From positions 1,729 through 43,055 of the forward strand of contig JAGRIE010000034.1 of assembly GCA_020443425.1 (NCBI GenBank): a stretch of DNA of 41,327 nucleotides, written 5' to 3'. The position numbers were made by a program, and so were the translations under genes. Under the pieces are notes generated by a model. That model had not been told where the DNA came from. It searched no databases and worked only from the letters and a program-made list of their open reading frames with translations. This DNA comes from Halioglobus sp. (GTDB taxonomy: Bacteria; Pseudomonadota; Gammaproteobacteria; Pseudomonadales; Halieaceae). Of this stretch, positions 38,836-41,327 are shown piece after piece. The number at the start of each line of letters is the position of its first letter. Position 1 is the stretch's first letter.

Positions 38836-40830
38836 ATGATCGAATACTTTGTTATTCCACCCATCCTCGGTCTTGTTGGACTGGCCGTCGCTTTCATCAT
38901 CTACCACATCATGACCCGCCACAACCACGGTGATGGTGCAGTCAAGCACATCGGCGACCAGATACACCTGGGAGCGATGGTCTTCATGCATCGCGAGTAC
39001 AAGATGCTGGCAATGTTCGCACTGGTACTGCTGCTGGCAATCTTTTTCTCCCCGCTGGGCCTCAATACCGCTATCGCGTTTGTCGCCGGAGCCCTGTCCT
39101 CTGCGACAGCGGGATATCTGGGGATGTTCGCCGCCACCAAAGCCAATGTCCGCACCGCCGTAGCGGCACACAATCACGGCCAGAAGATGGCGCTTTCCAT
39201 CGCCTTCTACGGCGGCTCCGTGATGGGCTTGTGTGTCGCCTCACTGGGGCTGGTCGGACTCGGCGGAGTCTACTGGTACTTTGGCGGTGACCCGGAGACT
39301 GTTCACGCTATCCACGGCTTTGGTATGGGCGCCTCGGTGGTTGCGCTGTTTTCGCGGGTCGGTGGCGGTATCTTCACCAAGAGTGCCGATGTGGGCGCCG
39401 ACCTGGTCGGCAAGATTGAAGCGGGAATACCTGAGGACGACCCTCGCAACCCTGGCGTCATCGCGGATAATGTCGGTGACAATGTCGGCGATATCGCCGG
39501 TATGGGATCGGATATATTCGAGTCGTACTGCGGCGCCATGATCGCCTGTATCGCAATAGCAGCCGCCTCCGCGATTGAGACCCGCGCCGCAATGATGTTC
39601 CTTCCGCTGTCACTGGCCAGTGTCGGCCTGCTGGCGTCCATCTGCGGTATCGCGATAGTGCGCGCACGATCGAGCGCTGCACCTGAAGTCGCACTGCGCA
39701 GCGGCACCATGCTGGCACCACTGATTTTCGTCATCATCGCCTGGTTCCTGATTGAGGGCATGGGGCTGGAATCCAATATCTGGTGGTCTGTTATCTGCGG
39801 GGCAGTGGGCGGTATCGCTATCGGACTGATCACTGAATACTACACCGGCGGCGCCCCCGTAAGGCGTATAGCTAAATCCGGTGAGACCGGTCCCGCTACC
39901 GTGATGATCACCGGCCTCGCAGTGGGGATGCAGTCTGTCGTTGCGCCCGTGCTGTGTATCGCGGCTGTGATCTTTGTCTCCACGGGCTTGTCAGGCCTCT
40001 ACGGCGTTGGCATCGCCGCCGTCGGGATGTTGGCGACAGTCGGGATCACAATGGCGATTGATGCCTATGGGCCAGTAGCGGATAACGCCGGCGGTATCGC
40101 CGAAATGGCAGGCATGGGAGAGGAGACACGCAAGATCACTGACGGTCTTGATGAGGTGGGCAACACCACCGCTGCTATCGGCAAGGGCTTTGCAATCGGT
40201 GCCGCGGCGCTGGCGGCGCTGGCGATCATTGCCGCGTTTGTTGAGACAGTGGAACTTCACAACCAGGGGTTTCACCTGGAACTGACCGACCCGCTGGTAC
40301 TGGTTGGCATGTTCATCGGCGGCACGATTCCATTCCTGATTGCAGCGATCACCATGACTGCTGTTGGCGATGCCGCGTTTGACATGATCAATGAGATCCG
40401 CCGGCAGTTTCGTGAAATACCCGGCCTGTTGCAGGGAACAGCCCAACCGGATACAGCCAGGTGCGTTGACATCGCCACTACCGCTGCTCTGCGCAGGATG
40501 ATCCTGCCAGGGGCGATCGCAGTCGCGGCCCCGGTGGTCGTCGGTTTCACTCTCGGCGCCACCTCCCTCGGCGGTATGCTTGGCGGCGCACTGCTCGCCT
40601 GCGTACTGATGGCTCTGATGATGGCCAATGCAGGGGGTGCCTGGGACAACGCCAAGAAATTTGTCGAGAAGGGCAATCATGGCGGCAAAGGGTCCGATAC
40701 TCACTCTGCAGTAGTCGTTGGCGATACGGTTGGCGATCCTTTCAAGGATACGTCGGGTCCAGCCATGAATATCCTGATCAATGTCATGGCAATCGTCAGT
40801 CTGGTCATTGCACCGTTGCTGGTACCCTGA
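38836..40830 (+). CDS. hppA: Membrane-bound ion-pumping pyrophosphatase, K+-dependent type
   Basis: The product is 664 residues with about 16 membrane helices. It couples PPi hydrolysis to ion transport across the inner membrane. Catalytic motifs are [10 protein letters not shown] (184-193), [19 protein letters not shown] (201-219) and the C-terminal [29 protein letters not shown] (442-451) has Ala at the position that is Lys in K+-independent enzymes, so K+ dependence is expected. Glu in SDIFESY (227-229) is retained as in Na+-transporting and some H+-transporting members, so the pumped ion cannot be decided. The ATG follows AGGAG; an earlier in-frame ATG at 38800 lies in the AT-rich, promoter-like leader (TATAAA at 38808). 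Confidence 0.96.
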   Translation: MIEYFVIPPILGLVGLAVAFIIYHIMTRHNHGDGAVKHIGDQIHLGAMVFMHREYKMLAMFALVLLLAIFFSPLGLNTAIAFVAGALSSATAGYLGMFAATKANVRTAVAAHNHGQKMALSIAFYGGSVMGLCVASLGLVGLGGVYWYFGGDPETVHAIHGFGMGASVVALFSRVGGGIFTKSADVGADLVGKIEAGIPEDDPRNPGVIADNVGDNVGDIAGMGSDIFESYCGAMIACIAIAAASAIETRAAMMFLPLSLASVGLLASICGIAIVRARSSAAPEVALRSGTMLAPLIFVIIAWFLIEGMGLESNIWWSVICGAVGGIAIGLITEYYTGGAPVRRIAKSGETGPATVMITGLAVGMQSVVAPVLCIAAVIFVSTGLSGLYGVGIAAVGMLATVGITMAIDAYGPVADNAGGIAEMAGMGEETRKITDGLDEVGNTTAAIGKGFAIGAAALAALAIIAAFVETVELHNQGFHLELTDPLVLVGMFIGGTIPFLIAAITMTAVGDAAFDMINEIRRQFREIPGLLQGTAQPDTARCVDIATTAALRRMILPGAIAVAAPVVVGFTLGATSLGGMLGGALLACVLMALMMANAGGAWDNAKKFVEKGNHGGKGSDTHSAVVVGDTVGDPFKDTSGPAMNILINVMAIVSLVIAPLLVP

Positions 40831-40924
40831 CCGCTTGCCGAAGCGCACTGCCGCCACCGATGGGCAGGCGGGCGGTGCATTTATATCGTATTCCCATCAG
40901 CACCCATCCACCAGGAGACCAACC

Positions 40925-41254
40925 ATGGCGCGCTGGAAACGCAAAGAACTGGAACAGGCATTTGATAAATACCAGGCGGCGGCCCTCAAAGGTGCACAGA
41001 CCAAGGACTGGACGGACTGGGCAAACTGTTTCACCGAGGATGCCACGTACTTTGAGCACCACTACGGTCGCTTCTGGGGGCGGGATACTATCCTGAACTG
41101 GATCACTGAAACGATGAACAAATGGCCGGCCAGCGAAATGACGGCCTTCCCGGTCAGCTGGTATTCGATTGATGTCGACAAGGGCTGGATTGTCTGTGAA
41201 GTAATGAACCGTATGAAAGACCTCGGTGACGGCAAAATCTATCAGGAACCCTGA
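40925..41254 (+). CDS. NTF2/SnoaL-like protein, apparently shortened at the C terminus
   Basis: The product is 109 residues. The N-terminal part (ELEQAFDKYQAAALKG, DWTDWANCFTEDATYFEHHYGRFWGRDTILNWI) is the classic SnoaL-like cone fold, and VDKGWIVCEVMNRMKDLGDGKIYQEP covers the central strands. Related proteins as I recall them are about 150 residues and continue after this point with further strands (an LxYAGxGxWSxEEDxYN-like segment). None of the three forward frames downstream restores that pattern. The start has a good CAGGAG site. It may be a truncated gene or a short family variant. It follows the pyrophosphatase by 94 bp. Confidence 0.7.
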   Translation: MARWKRKELEQAFDKYQAAALKGAQTKDWTDWANCFTEDATYFEHHYGRFWGRDTILNWITETMNKWPASEMTAFPVSWYSIDVDKGWIVCEVMNRMKDLGDGKIYQEP

Positions 41255-41314
41255 TCCTGCCCACCACTGATGGACACCGACTGAAGCGAGTAAACTACGC
41301 TACAGAGGTGAAAC

Positions 41315-41327
41315 ATGACAAAGCAAA
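41315..41327 (+). CDS. Probable start of a further gene, cut by the window edge
   Basis: An ATG at 41315 (reading MTKQ) is preceded by a strong AGAGGTG ribosome binding site at the right distance. Only four codons are inside the window, so the product cannot be named. Confidence 0.4.

Overview
The window is one continuous stretch of a bacterial chromosome, GC-rich and densely coded. Nearly every gene is a chromosomal core gene of Gammaproteobacteria. The gene sets spoT-ridA / oxyR-recG / rubredoxin system / ubiC-ubiA and glmS-glmU-atpCDGAHFEBI-parB-parA-rsmG-mnmG are those known from Pseudomonas and relatives near the replication origin. The TakP-like TRAP transporter, the membrane pyrophosphatase and the stand-alone cobalamin-type radical SAM protein would suit a marine gammaproteobacterium (for example the Halieaceae/Cellvibrionales side). 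That placement is inference and cannot be settled from the window.

Layout. Positions 2-4747 hold the 3' part of spoT, ridA, a DUF4214-methyltransferase fusion, an NAD(P)-dependent epimerase-like gene and oxyR. Positions 4753-10568 hold recG, a DUF1415 gene, a rubredoxin/rubredoxin-reductase fusion and the ubiquinone genes ubiC and ubiA. Positions 10561-20025 are a more mixed stretch: a FemAB-like acyltransferase, yaaA, a TRAP transporter (dctQM, with its binding protein on the other strand beyond a thioesterase), uvrD, an unusual acidic SPOR-domain membrane protein and a small secreted protein. Positions 20025-30958 are all on the minus strand: sirB2-like, glmS, glmU, a clear intrinsic terminator, then the complete nine-gene ATP synthase operon with a near-consensus promoter. 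Positions 31176-35573 are the minus-strand mnmG-rsmG-parA-parB operon with its own near-consensus promoter. Positions 35867-41327 hold a radical SAM protein, a lysophospholipase-like hydrolase, a membrane pyrophosphatase, a short NTF2/SnoaL-like gene and the first codons of one more gene.

How it works together. The right half couples cell-wall precursor supply (GlmS, GlmU), energy conversion (F1Fo ATP synthase and, further right, a PPi-driven ion pump), chromosome partitioning (ParA, ParB) and rRNA/tRNA modification (RsmG, MnmG). The left half contains stress control (SpoT, OxyR, YaaA), DNA repair (RecG, UvrD) and ubiquinone synthesis.

I found no mobile element, CRISPR array, tRNA or rRNA, and no convincing new multi-gene system. 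The items most worth a second look are the solitary radical SAM protein with its structured 354-bp upstream region, tandem 9-mers above the atp promoter, the matching hexamers of the atp and mnmG promoters, the acidic SPOR protein, a hybrid EFKD motif in SpoT and the shortened NTF2-like gene.
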